Notes under the pieces: generated by a model
Told to the model about the DNA's origin: nothing
The model's input: only the letters and a program-made list of their open reading frames with translations
Databases searched by the model: none
In this document: positions 1 through 6,523 of the stretch, piece by piece
Numbering within the stretch: position 1 is the stretch's first letter
Layout of the letters: each line of letters begins with the position of its first letter
NCBI GenBank assembly: GCA_938015405.1
Contig: CALLPZ010000039.1
Coordinates: 1 to 12,549 of the forward strand
Source of the DNA: an uncultured Pseudanabaenaceae cyanobacterium
GTDB lineage: Bacteria > Cyanobacteriota > Cyanobacteriia > PCC-9006 > JAAUQQ01
Direction of reading: 5' to 3'
Length of the DNA stretch: 12,549 nt
Translations under genes and position numbers: made by a program

Positions 1-12
1 AAAAAGTGTTTC

Positions 13-150
13 TTAACGGAAACCCACTGCAGCCTGCCAGACAAACGCCAACAGCAGGAAGAACACAGGGATCACGGGGAGAATGTCGACAATCGGACCA
101 AACATCCGATAGGCTTCGGGCAATTTTGCTAAAAGAAGAGCAGCTTCCAT
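13..150 (-). CDS. psbK: Photosystem II reaction center protein K (PsbK)
   Basis: This 45-residue protein is a small single-helix subunit of photosystem II in the thylakoid membrane. It sits near CP43 and helps stabilise the assembled complex. The translation begins MEAALLLAKLPEAYRMFGPI and ends in WQAAVGFR, which is the PsbK signature. In the family the first eight or so residues are removed, leaving a mature chain starting KLPEAY. The single hydrophobic segment spans about residues 20-41 and includes the Pro-rich ILPVIPVFF stretch. The length matches the usual cyanobacterial protein. A GAGAGGA purine stretch lies 10 bases before the ATG and may act as a ribosome binding site. It lies 110 bases downstream of tgt on the same strand; this neighbourhood is common in cyanobacteria. 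Recognition is by sequence, so I am very sure. Confidence 0.96.
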   Translation of the reverse strand: MEAALLLAKLPEAYRMFGPIVDILPVIPVFFLLLAFVWQAAVGFR

Positions 151-160
151 GTATTGAACG

Positions 161-205
161 TCCTCTCCGACGGCTTATATAAACGTTACTAAATCCTATC
201 ACTGC
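161..205 (-). promoter_or_regulatory. Possible psbK promoter and ribosome binding site
   Basis: In the 110-base tgt-psbK gap the minus strand reads TTTATATAAG at 183-174, a reasonable -10 element (TATATA at 181-176). No good -35 box is placed 17-18 bases upstream. A GAGAGGA stretch at 167-161 would serve as ribosome binding site. An HIP1 octamer lies at 211-218. The promoter is an inference from AT-rich consensus only. Confidence 0.3.
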
Positions 206-260
206 CTTGGGCGATCGCTTCTTTCCAGCCCCCAGACTGCGGTGCTTCTCGTTACATAAG

Positions 261-1475
261 TTAATGACTTGCCTCATCTTGGGCTGTAGAGGTGACTTCG
301 GCGTCCAGCTGGGCTCCCGACTCCCCTTCCATCGCCTGGGTCTCGACTGGGGTTAACCAGTCGGCAAAGTCCTGGGTGAAGGTGCCGGCGAAGATGCTGG
401 CTCGAATCGCTTGGGTGAAGCGGATGAGTTCGGTGATGTTGTGGATAGAGAGGAGGGTGTAGCCGACGAGTTCCTGGGCGCGGATCAGGTGGCAGAGATA
501 GGCGCGGCTATAGTTTTGACAGGTATAGCAAGGGCAACTGTCGTCGAGGGAGCTGAAGTCTTCGCGGAATTTTGCGTTTTTGATGTTCCAGCGTTCACCC
601 CCTACAAGGACTGCGCCGTGGCGGGCTAGGCGAGTGGGGATAACGCAGTCGAAGAGGTCGATACCAGCGGCGATCGCCCGCGCCATCTCTCGATAGGTCC
701 CAACCCCCATCAAATACCTCGGCTTGTCCTCTGGCAGCAGCGGAGCCGTTGCATCCACAATCCTGTGAATAAATTCAGCAGGCTCTCCCACGCTTACACC
801 ACCAATGGCGTAGCCCGGCAGGTCCAGCTCCACCAATTGCTTCGCCGCTGCCTGACGCAGGTCCAAATAACAGCCACCCTGAACAATGCCGAAGAGGGCT
901 TGGTCTTCTCGTTGATGGGCCACCATGCAGCGCTTGAGCCAGCGGTAGGTCCGTTCCGTTGCCGCTGTGACTTCTTCGCGAGTCGCAGGATAGGGAGGAC
1001 ATTCGTCAAAAGCCATAATCACATCGGCCCCCAGCTTGTTCTGGATGCCGATGGAATGCTCTGGCGTCATGTTGATTACCCGGCCATCCCTGGGGGATTT
1101 GAAGGTGACGCCTTCCTCGCTGATGGTGCGCAGTTCGCTAAGGCTAAAGACTTGGAAGCCGCCAGAATCGGTCAGAATCGGTCCATCCCAGTTCATGAAG
1201 CCATGGAGCCCTCCAGCTTTGCTAACGATGTCTTCGCCGGGCAGCAAGTGCAGATGGTAAGTATTGGCCAAAATCATCTCGGCCTGGGTTTCCTTCAACT
1301 GGGCTGCAGTGACGCCCTTCACAGTTCCCAGAGTGCCTACTGGCATGAAGCGAGGGGTTTCGACGGGACCATGGGGGGTTTCGAAGACGCCAGCTCTTGC
1401 ATGACTATGGGAGCAGCGGGCTTGGCAGGTGAAGGAAAAACTCAAAGCAGCTAACGGAAACGAGACTCGCTCCAT
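261..1475 (-). CDS. tgt: tRNA-guanine transglycosylase (queuosine biosynthesis)
   Basis: This cytosolic enzyme replaces guanine-34 with the queuine precursor preQ1 in tRNAs whose anticodon is GUN (Asp, Asn, His, Tyr). The 404-residue chain is one TIM-barrel domain plus the zinc site. LTDSGGFQVF (residues 101-110) holds the general acid/base Asp103. GIDLFDCVIPTR (271-282) holds the nucleophile Asp276. CPCYTC plus SIHN provide the zinc ligands Cys314, Cys316, Cys319 and His345. GIVQGG (196-201) is the base-recognition loop. The spacing agrees with the bacterial family. About 15 residues precede the conserved FTCQARCSH start; ATG 1475 is accepted for lack of a better codon, and there is no clear Shine-Dalgarno. 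The C-terminal 25 residues are acidic and unconserved-looking. psbK follows on the same strand. Confidence 0.97.
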   Translation of the reverse strand: MERVSFPLAALSFSFTCQARCSHSHARAGVFETPHGPVETPRFMPVGTLGTVKGVTAAQLKETQAEMILANTYHLHLLPGEDIVSKAGGLHGFMNWDGPILTDSGGFQVFSLSELRTISEEGVTFKSPRDGRVINMTPEHSIGIQNKLGADVIMAFDECPPYPATREEVTAATERTYRWLKRCMVAHQREDQALFGIVQGGCYLDLRQAAAKQLVELDLPGYAIGGVSVGEPAEFIHRIVDATAPLLPEDKPRYLMGVGTYREMARAIAAGIDLFDCVIPTRLARHGAVLVGGERWNIKNAKFREDFSSLDDSCPCYTCQNYSRAYLCHLIRAQELVGYTLLSIHNITELIRFTQAIRASIFAGTFTQDFADWLTPVETQAMEGESGAQLDAEVTSTAQDEASH

Positions 1476-1522
1476 TAGTGCATAAAAGCGGGGCGCTCAA
1501 CAAATGGCTGAGGATGCAGGTT

Positions 1523-1534
1523 TAGATTTATCTA
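1523..1534. repeat. Short inverted repeat upstream of tgt
   Basis: TAGAT-TT-ATCTA forms a 12-base inverted repeat centred about 53 bases upstream of the tgt start codon. It is AT-rich and could be a transcription factor site or part of the tgt promoter. Nothing else supports a function. Confidence 0.3.
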
Positions 1535-1569
1535 GACGCCTGTACAACTAGCGCTCGTTTAAAGCGCAA

Positions 1570-1602
1570 AGCGGGAGGCTTGATAGAGCAAAGCCTCCCG
1601 CT
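1570..1602 (-). terminator. Terminator hairpin after the 193-residue gene
   Basis: AGCGGGAGGCTT (1570-1581) pairs perfectly with AAGCCTCCCGCT (1591-1602) around a 9-base loop, giving a 12-bp GC-rich stem. It lies 86 bases past the stop of the minus-strand gene at 1688 and before tgt on the same strand. The minus strand continues TGCGCTTTAAAC, so the T tract is weak. A second small hairpin (GCGCT 1551-1555 with AGCGC 1563-1567) follows directly. Confidence 0.65.
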
Positions 1603-1687
1603 CAGAACGGAGCTATTAAGCGACCGTTTCTAATCACAATCACAAAATGTCTCGATTGGATGCCACTGCGTCAGCATCAGCAGCCAT

Positions 1688-2269
1688 TTAGAAGAGGCTG
1701 CCATTGTCGTCATCCAACTGAGCATCAAGGTTGGCTGAAAGGACTTCCGCCATCATGACTTCCAAAGTTGCACTGTCCAGCGCTGGAGCTCCGCTGTGAT
1801 GGATGGGGTTTGCTAGGGGAACAATGCGAAGGCGACGGTCGTCCTGAACCAAGTAGAACTCGCTATCCTGACCGACTGTATTGAGCTCCATGTAGTCGAA
1901 GCTCTGCAGATTGATGTAGAGACTGCGGTTCGCAATGAGGGTTGAACCGTTGTCGTCGATGAAAACCTGTTTGACGCAGCCTTCGCCTTGAGCCACCAGT
2001 TCACCGCCCTGGAATTCGGCGTAGCTTACCCAAGTCAAGTCTGATAAGAGGCGCTGAATGTCCTGCTTTTGGCAAATGATGCCGCGATCCACGATGCAGG
2101 GCGCAACCCTGGTGGATGACTCGGAGTAGAAACTTGAAGGCATATCGGATGTAGACACTTCGCGGTTGGACGACAGTCGGCAGTGGGTGCAGCTCATACT
2201 GCGTTGGACAATGAGTTGCGACAAGGGGCTAGAGCCTCCTTGTGTTCCCATTGATGCAGCAGCTTTCAT
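1688..2269 (-). CDS. Uncharacterised 193-residue protein
   Basis: I do not recognise this protein. The first 55 residues are Ser/Thr-rich and low in complexity and include a CxxC pair (Cys27, Cys30). From about residue 58 the chain looks folded, with alternating hydrophobic and polar stretches (for example the SLYINLQSFDYMELN and EFYLVQDDRRLRIVPL segments), suggesting a beta-rich domain. Three further cysteines lie at 58, 66 and 98. The C-terminus is acidic (DAQLDDDNGSLF). There is no signal peptide and no membrane segment, so it is probably cytosolic. Start codons further in (Met7, Met25) are possible; no Shine-Dalgarno helps to choose. It is transcribed alone, with a hairpin terminator downstream and a possible promoter plus leader hairpin upstream. 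That the frame is a gene is supported by its length, its terminator and the absence of a competing frame. Confidence 0.75.
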   Translation of the reverse strand: MKAAASMGTQGGSSPLSQLIVQRSMSCTHCRLSSNREVSTSDMPSSFYSESSTRVAPCIVDRGIICQKQDIQRLLSDLTWVSYAEFQGGELVAQGEGCVKQVFIDDNGSTLIANRSLYINLQSFDYMELNTVGQDSEFYLVQDDRRLRIVPLANPIHHSGAPALDSATLEVMMAEVLSANLDAQLDDDNGSLF

Positions 2270-2824
2270 CGCTAACAGCAGAAAACCCGGACACTGTTCC
2301 GTGTTCTTGCCTGGGTAGAACTATGAATAATGGTGGGTTATTCAGCGCAATTACTGAATGACACCGCATTTATACCCTGGTAGTTCGCTGGAGTCGAGCT
2401 GTTTTCTCACTATAAACCCTGAGACTCTTGACCCACCTCAGTATGGCCGAGAAGAAAAAACTACGCGGTGAAGTATTCGTTCTTCGTTAAGTCGATTATG
2501 GCCTTTGTCTCTGGTCAGACGGTTCCGCTGAAATGCGGAGAAGGGCAAATTTGGCCATTGTTTCTGGGTAAACTCTAGCCCTTGACGATTCCGGCCCATC
2601 TTGTCATATGGCCTACCTCTGATAAATTGACGTCAAAATAAAATGGCTGTAAGCCTTTGAATTTAGGCGTTTGCCTGTCTCTTGATGGAGACTTGGACGG
2701 GTTGTTGGGGGGCTAGGTCTGGGGATGGCTCAATCTCATTTTCAGACTGAAGGTTGTGACCATTCGGGGGTGCGGTACGCTGCTTTGAGGGCTGGAATAG
2801 CCCTTGATCTTCAGTTAGCTCCCT
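2270..2824. other. 555-base divergent intergenic region
   Basis: This region separates the minus-strand 193-residue gene from cobS. It holds a leader hairpin and possible promoter for the former (2332-2374). It also holds two TTGACG boxes on the plus strand (2582-2587, and 2627-2632 inside the palindrome TTGACGTCAA, 2627-2636). The first is 17 bases from CATATG (2605-2610) and could be a weak cobS promoter. Small hairpins lie at 2677-2692 (GTCTC/GAGAC) and 2788-2804 (AGGGCT/AGCCCT), the second 20 bases before the cobS ATG. Tiny reading frames exist at 2443-2490 (MAEKKKLRGEVFVLR) and 2498-2578 (26 codons), without visible ribosome binding sites. I find no cobalamin riboswitch core. Confidence 0.5.
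2332..2374 (-). promoter_or_regulatory. Possible promoter with 5' leader hairpin
   Basis: On the minus strand TATAAA (2374-2369) can serve as a -10 element for the 193-residue gene, placing the transcript start near 2362. Directly there begins a hairpin: GGTG/CACC (2332-2335 with 2362-2365), a small internal loop, then ATTCAG/CTGAAT (2340-2345 with 2354-2359) around an 8-base loop. The untranslated leader would be about 93 bases. The base pairs are visible; the promoter assignment is inferred. Confidence 0.35.
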
Positions 2825-3925
2825 ATGAACCCCCGTAAAAATACGGTGAACGATTCTACCGATGTAAGAGATCCCGTTCAGACTTCTGTGGGGGAGCGAA
2901 CGGACGGGAGGGGACGAGCAAGCCGTCAAATTCCAGCTTGGGTTCGGCGTTGGGGGCGGCGTCTGGGCTGGAGATTCGAGCGAGGAGAGCTGGCTAGCCG
3001 GAAGTCTGAGGTGTTGGACGAATCTTCCAAAACCGCCTCTGTTCCCAATACAGATGCGCCAGCAAGTGATGTGACTCAGTCTTCTCCGAAGCCTGCTCGT
3101 CCTGTGGCTTCGGCGGCAGGTTCTTCGGGAGAACTTGGGGTCTTAAGTCTGTTACAGCGTTATCTCGGGCGTAACTTGGCTCAGTTCCTGGCGAGCCTGG
3201 CCTTCTATACGCTGTTGCCCATTCCGTTTCCACAGCGCCATGAGTTTCATCGTATTGCTCGTTTTGCTCCAGTGGTGGGGCTTGGGCTTGGACTTTGCTT
3301 GGGAATTGCGGATTGGGGCTTGGGTGCCTTAGGGATGCCGTTGGTACTGCGTACGGCCATCGTTGTGGTGAGCTGGGTGGGTCTCACAGGTGGTTTGCAT
3401 CTAGACGGAGCAATGGATAGCGCCGATGGCTTGGCGGTGATGGATCCTAAGCGTCGCCTGGCGGTGATGAAGGATAGCGTCACGGGAGCCTTTGGCGTGA
3501 TGGTGGCGATCGCGCTCCTTCTGCTTAAGTTTGCAGCGCTGATGGCTTTGCCACTGGACCCTGTGAGCCGCACTGTGGCGCTGATGGCAGCGATGGGCTG
3601 GGGGCGGTGGGGGCAGGTTTTAGCCATTGATCGCTATGTCTATCTCCGGGTGGAAGGCAAGGGAGCTTTTCATAAACGTCAGTTGCGATCGCCTGATGAC
3701 CTCTGGCCAGGGGTGATTGCTTTATTAGGACTGAGTGCGTTATTCATCTGGCTCTTCCCGTTTCGCTGGATCTTGGCGGTGGGGATGGTTATGGGTGGTT
3801 TTGCGATCGCCTTTGGTACGGGAGCTTGGTTTGACCGGCAGCTTGGGGGCCATACGGGGGATACCTATGGGGCAGTGGTGGAATGGACGGAGGCATTGTT
3901 GCTCTGCCTGTTGACACTGCTCTGA
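2825..3925 (+). CDS. cobS: Cobalamin synthase CobS (adenosylcobinamide-GDP ribazoletransferase)
   Basis: This integral membrane enzyme joins adenosylcobinamide-GDP and alpha-ribazole (phosphate) in the last steps of cobalamin assembly. The catalytic part begins near residue 119 (QFLASLAFYTLLPIP). It contains GGLHLDGAMDSADGL (189-203), the KDSVTGAFGV segment (216-225) and the C-terminal GGHTGDTYGAVVEW (341-354), with several hydrophobic helices between. About 250 residues is the usual family length; here 366, because some 115 residues precede the core. That extension is Ser/Pro/Arg-rich, has a basic patch (RRWGRRLGWRFERGE, 41-55) and uses AGA/AGG codons. An in-frame TAG stands three codons before ATG 2825, and no later ATG precedes the core, so either the extension is real or a GTG/TTG start is used (GTG at codon 63 or TTG at 118). 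A small hairpin sits just upstream. Confidence 0.93.
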   Translation: MNPRKNTVNDSTDVRDPVQTSVGERTDGRGRASRQIPAWVRRWGRRLGWRFERGELASRKSEVLDESSKTASVPNTDAPASDVTQSSPKPARPVASAAGSSGELGVLSLLQRYLGRNLAQFLASLAFYTLLPIPFPQRHEFHRIARFAPVVGLGLGLCLGIADWGLGALGMPLVLRTAIVVVSWVGLTGGLHLDGAMDSADGLAVMDPKRRLAVMKDSVTGAFGVMVAIALLLLKFAALMALPLDPVSRTVALMAAMGWGRWGQVLAIDRYVYLRVEGKGAFHKRQLRSPDDLWPGVIALLGLSALFIWLFPFRWILAVGMVMGGFAIAFGTGAWFDRQLGGHTGDTYGAVVEWTEALLLCLLTLL

Positions 3926-3932
3926 CCTGAAT

Positions 3933-3959
3933 CCTGCAACCACCATGTTGCGAGGCTTT
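3933..3959 (+). terminator. Weak terminator after cobS
   Basis: CCTGCAAC (3933-3940) pairs with GTTGC and AGG (3947-3955, one bulged G) around the loop CACCAT, followed by a short CTTTG. It lies 8 bases after the cobS stop. The T run is short, so this is tentative. Confidence 0.4.
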
Positions 3960-3979
3960 GAAGTCAATTTGGAGGAAAG

Positions 3980-4009
3980 TTGCTCTGTGGCTGACTGAAC
4001 TGTGATACC
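3980..4009 (+). promoter_or_regulatory. Possible tRNA-Val promoter
   Basis: TTGCTC (3980-3985) and GATACC (4004-4009), 18 bases apart, are the best -35/-10 pair ahead of the tRNA. They would start transcription a few bases upstream of the mature 5' end. The match to consensus is only partial. Confidence 0.3.
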
Positions 4010-4023
4010 ATCATTAACCGTTG

Positions 4024-4095
4024 GGGCGATTAGCTCAGTGGTAGAGCTCCTGCCTTACAAGCAGGCTGTCACTGGTTCAAGTCCAGTATCGCCCA
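4024..4095 (+). tRNA. tRNA-Val (anticodon UAC)
   Basis: This is a full 72-base cloverleaf. The acceptor stem GGGCGAT (4024-4030) pairs with ATCGCCC (4088-4094), followed by discriminator A (4095). The D arm TAGCTCAGTGGTAGAGCT is standard. The anticodon stem CCTGC/GCAGG encloses CTTACAA with anticodon TAC at 4056-4058, which reads valine codons GUA and GUG. The T arm is ACTGG-TTCAAGT-CCAGT (4071-4087). The 3' CCA is not encoded and must be added after transcription. A strong terminator follows 9 bases later, so the gene is probably transcribed alone or with cobS read-through. Confidence 0.97.
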
Positions 4096-4103
4096 TACTT
4101 AAC

Positions 4104-4155
4104 AATCCCAAGAGCAGTGACTTTCTCAGAGTCAGTTGTGCTCTTGGGATTTTGT
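4104..4155 (+). terminator. Strong terminator after tRNA-Val
   Basis: AATCCCAAGAGCA (4104-4116) pairs perfectly with TGCTCTTGGGATT (4139-4151), a 13-bp stem. Inside is a second stem TGACT/AGTCA (4118-4122 with 4130-4134). The arm runs into TTTTGTTTTGG and, a little later, a run of six T's. This is a textbook intrinsic terminator with a long branched loop. Confidence 0.88.
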
Positions 4156-4302
4156 TTTGGAATTTTTTGCAATAAGCCACTATTTGCAGATAACCGCCTA
4201 TGTGAAAAGTCTTGGTGTTAGCACGCCTTTTGGCAAAACTTTAGCGGCGGGGCGGTTGATCGGTAGGCTGGAAAGCGAACAATCTCTGAAATTTCAATTC
4301 CC

Positions 4303-4590
4303 ATGACTGATCAACCCCAAACCGGTGCCGAAGCAGTGGATGCTGCGATCGCCAAGGGTCTTGACCTGGATGGCTCCCCCATCCCTGCGGACAAGTTGGA
4401 ACTCTATACAACTGTGATGGGCCTAGAGGGTGACCGTAAGCGCAGTGGTGTGACCAACAGCATGCGGTCTCGTATTGTCCGTATTGGGGCTAAGCATATT
4501 GCCCAGGATGAGTTGAACCAAAAACTGGTTGATGCGGGTTGGCCTGGCTTGAAGGACAAGGAAATTGCGTTCTACTACGGCGGCAAATAG
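4303..4590 (+). CDS. Small conserved cyanobacterial protein, DUF4090-like
   Basis: This 95-residue soluble protein resembles a family of about 90 residues conserved in cyanobacteria, which I recall as DUF4090; no function is established. The conserved-looking stretches are AVDAAIAKGLDLDGSPIPADKLELY (11-35), the basic segment RSGVTNSMRSRIVRIGAKH (47-65) and the C-terminal KDKEIAFYYGGK (84-95). It has no signal peptide or membrane helix. The Arg-rich central segment would suit contact with nucleic acid or a phosphate ligand, but this is speculation. An HIP1 octamer lies inside the coding region (4345-4352). It stands alone, 207 bases after the tRNA and 33 bases before a strong terminator. That it is a real gene is nearly certain; the family number is from memory. 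Confidence 0.88.
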   Translation: MTDQPQTGAEAVDAAIAKGLDLDGSPIPADKLELYTTVMGLEGDRKRSGVTNSMRSRIVRIGAKHIAQDELNQKLVDAGWPGLKDKEIAFYYGGK

Positions 4591-4622
4591 AGGGGAAACC
4601 TCTATCTCTGTTGGTGTTAAAC

Positions 4623-4659
4623 AAAAGGCCCCAGGACAACTTTTGTCCTGGGGCCTTTT
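4623..4659. terminator. Bidirectional terminator between convergent genes
   Basis: A perfect 17-bp inverted repeat has arms AAAAGGCCCCAGGACAA (4623-4639) and its complement (4643-4659), with a 3-base loop CTT. Because the arms begin with A's and end with T's, each strand reads a GC-rich hairpin ending in a T run. It ends the DUF4090-like gene on the plus strand and the minus-strand gene that stops at 4680. Confidence 0.9.
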
Positions 4660-4679
4660 GAGGTTATGGAGTGTCAGCT

Positions 4680-5762
4680 TTAGCCCACTACCGGAGCAAA
4701 TGCCCGAGCCAAGACGGGTTGGGTTTTCACCGTGACGAGGACAGGGTCCATGTCCTCAATGGGCTGAAGGGCTGTGGGGATGTTCACCTTGTAACGGCTT
4801 TTGCAGGGGGGGAATTGGCCACCGCTAAATTTCCCGTCATGCCTGGTCCAAAAGCGTAGAACGGCTTCTAGGGTTCCATAGAGAATCGAGAGCTCGGTGA
4901 GGTCCAGGCGCGATCGCATCCCTTCGCTAGGGCTGATTGAGCCAAAGTCCAGGTCAATATCGTCCCAGTTCGGGCGAGTGACCAATCGGGGGCGTCGCAC
5001 GAAGGGGGTATCGACTTTCGGCTCGTAATTGAGAAAGAGACAGTCCTGGTTCTCAAAGGCTGCTTGCAGTTGCGCGGGATTGCGAGAGGCTTGGGTGACC
5101 GCCTCGCGGAAGGCGGTGAGAGAATTCAATGAGCGGTAAATGACCAGACCCTGTTCAAGGCCCAGGCGACCGATGACTGACACGTAGAGGGGAGAAGTGA
5201 CTCCCAGGGCCTTCATTTCGACCGAAAGGATTTCGCTGTCAAGGAGCCGTTGCCAAGGGGCCACTTGCCAAAGGTCATAGGCCTTGTCCGCCAAGACGTT
5301 GTAAAGCCGCTCAGAGATGTCATCTGCCATGCCCATCAGCTCTTGTAGTCCGGGCAGGAGCTCATCCACTAAGGGCAGCTCCGGCTGGTATTCCACGCAG
5401 ATGTCTAGCTCTCGCAGCATGCCCCGCAGCAGAAAATGCAATTCGCGATCGCGCACCACGACTCGTCCTGGACGCTGGGGTTCGGTGGGTTCATCAGGCC
5501 AGCCCAGGGGCTCTTCCATAGCCTTTAGCAAGGACTGGACAAACGCAGTGGGTCCATCTCCGGCCATCACTGCATCAATACCCCGCACCAGTTGTAGGGA
5601 TTCATCCACCCAGACAAAACAGTCTGCCTGCTGGGATTCCGTCGGCCGATTTGGATTGAGCACTTCGGCATTGAGTGCCAGGCGATCTCCCTCCCACACG
5701 CTTTCCGGCTGCTGAGGCAGGCGGCGAAGGCGACGAATCGTGTTAGGGCTCAGGCAATCCAT
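4680..5762 (-). CDS. DUF6930/DUF7309-like protein of unknown function
   Basis: This 360-residue soluble protein appears to have two regions. Residues about 20-140 follow the pattern I associate with DUF6930: a VWEGD start, an acidic strand FVWVDESLQLVRG, then SLLKAMEEPLG, a RPGRVVVRDREL strand-turn, and a helix ending in a LGI-like segment (ELDICVEYQPELPLVDELLPGL). Residues about 160-225 (YDLWQVAPWQRLLDSEIL ... YVSVIGRLGLEQGLVIYRS) follow the DUF7309 pattern. The last 100 residues end in a basic, Pro-rich tail. No catalytic signature, signal peptide or membrane segment is visible. It is monocistronic, sharing its terminator with the convergent neighbour. The domain names rest on remembered patterns, so the family call is moderate, while the gene itself is secure. 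Confidence 0.8.
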   Translation of the reverse strand: MDCLSPNTIRRLRRLPQQPESVWEGDRLALNAEVLNPNRPTESQQADCFVWVDESLQLVRGIDAVMAGDGPTAFVQSLLKAMEEPLGWPDEPTEPQRPGRVVVRDRELHFLLRGMLRELDICVEYQPELPLVDELLPGLQELMGMADDISERLYNVLADKAYDLWQVAPWQRLLDSEILSVEMKALGVTSPLYVSVIGRLGLEQGLVIYRSLNSLTAFREAVTQASRNPAQLQAAFENQDCLFLNYEPKVDTPFVRRPRLVTRPNWDDIDLDFGSISPSEGMRSRLDLTELSILYGTLEAVLRFWTRHDGKFSGGQFPPCKSRYKVNIPTALQPIEDMDPVLVTVKTQPVLARAFAPVVG

Positions 5763-6022
5763 GGGCGATTTCGATAGCAGGAGTGAATTGATTAGGCGCA
5801 GGGGCTTGCCCTTCTAGAACGGACTGGAGTGTGATTGGGCGTTTGGGGGATGAGTCAGGGCTGGGCAATGATGCCAAGTCCACCATCAAGCTTTGCATCA
5901 CCCCAAGTGCTGGGCACAGGAATCGCAAAGTAAGTCGCTACAATAGTTCCAGAAAAGCCCAGAAAGACTCGTTTCCTTCTGTAATAGACGGGACTGGGCA
6001 ACCGTACCTTAAGTGATGCTGA

Positions 6023-6400
6023 ATGACCATGACTTCAACTGAAACATTGGCTCCCCCCGCAATCGATGATAGGGGCATTCTGATCAGCGAAATGGCCCTG
6101 GTTCAGCTCAAGGCGCTGCGGGAACAGCAGGGCAAGGACTTGATGCTCCGCGTTGGCGTAACCAATGGGGGATGTTCCGGCATGTCTTACAAAATGGACT
6201 TTGCGACCCCGGAGAGCGTCACAGAAAAGGACGAAGTCTATGACTACGACGGTTTCCAGGTGGTCTGCGATCCAAAGAGCCTACTCTACATTTACGGCAT
6301 GATGCTGGATTACAGCAATGAGCTGATTGGCGGTGGTTTTCAGTTTACGAATCCCAATGCAACGGCGACCTGTGGTTGCGGCAAGTCCTTCTCTGCCTAA
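6023..6400 (+). CDS. A-type iron-sulfur carrier (IscA/SufA/HesB family)
   Basis: This 125-residue soluble protein accepts and passes on [2Fe-2S]/[4Fe-4S] clusters or iron during Fe-S protein maturation. The three cluster-binding cysteines of the family are present: Cys51 in GGCSGMSY and Cys117 and Cys119 in TCGCGKSF. The LRVGV, GFQVVCDPKSLLYIYGMMLDYSNELIGGGFQFTNPNA core matches the cyanobacterial/plastid form, with an extra Cys82. About 14 residues precede the family core. Two ATG codons (6023 and 6029) are equally possible starts. In cyanobacteria the names sufA and iscA are both used for paralogues, so I give no symbol. It is not next to the sufBCDS genes and is followed by its own terminator. 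Photosystem I and ferredoxin biogenesis would be major clients by inference. Confidence 0.95.
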   Translation: MTMTSTETLAPPAIDDRGILISEMALVQLKALREQQGKDLMLRVGVTNGGCSGMSYKMDFATPESVTEKDEVYDYDGFQVVCDPKSLLYIYGMMLDYSNELIGGGFQFTNPNATATCGCGKSFSA

Positions 6401-6450
6401 CCGCCCCCGTTCCAAAGCGCTGCCAAACCATGGCAACATGTTCTAATCCG

Positions 6451-6495
6451 AAGGCGTACCGTTGTCCAATTGTTGGGCCGTACGCCTTTGGTTTG
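6451..6495 (+). terminator. Terminator after the Fe-S carrier gene
   Basis: AAGGCGTAC (6451-6459) pairs with GTACGCCTT (6480-6488), and a second stem CCAA/TTGG (6466-6469 with 6473-6476) closes the loop. TTTGGTTTG follows. It lies 51 bases past the stop codon. The stem also argues against starting the next gene at a TTG at 6470, which lies in its loop. Confidence 0.7.
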
Positions 6496-6523
6496 TAAGG
6501 CTTTAACTATTTACGTCCCCACT

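Noticed and set aside
765..1454. 229-codon plus-strand frame opposite tgt
   Set aside because: It lies wholly antisense to a clear tgt with intact catalytic and zinc residues; its translation resembles no family.
2270..2824. Cobalamin riboswitch upstream of cobS
   Set aside because: The gap is long enough and the gene fits, but I could not find a B12 box or the other conserved core segments on the plus strand.
2663..2929. 88-codon minus-strand frame overlapping the cobS start
   Set aside because: Composition looks random, it lacks a ribosome binding site, and it overlaps the cobS N-terminus.
4024..4095. tRNA gene as integration site for a mobile element
   Set aside because: No integrase, no direct repeat of the tRNA 3' end, and ordinary cyanobacterial genes with HIP1 sites on both sides.
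5931..5942. NtcA-like site GTA-N6-TAC upstream of the Fe-S carrier
   Set aside because: NtcA sites need eight bases between the half-sites; here there are six.
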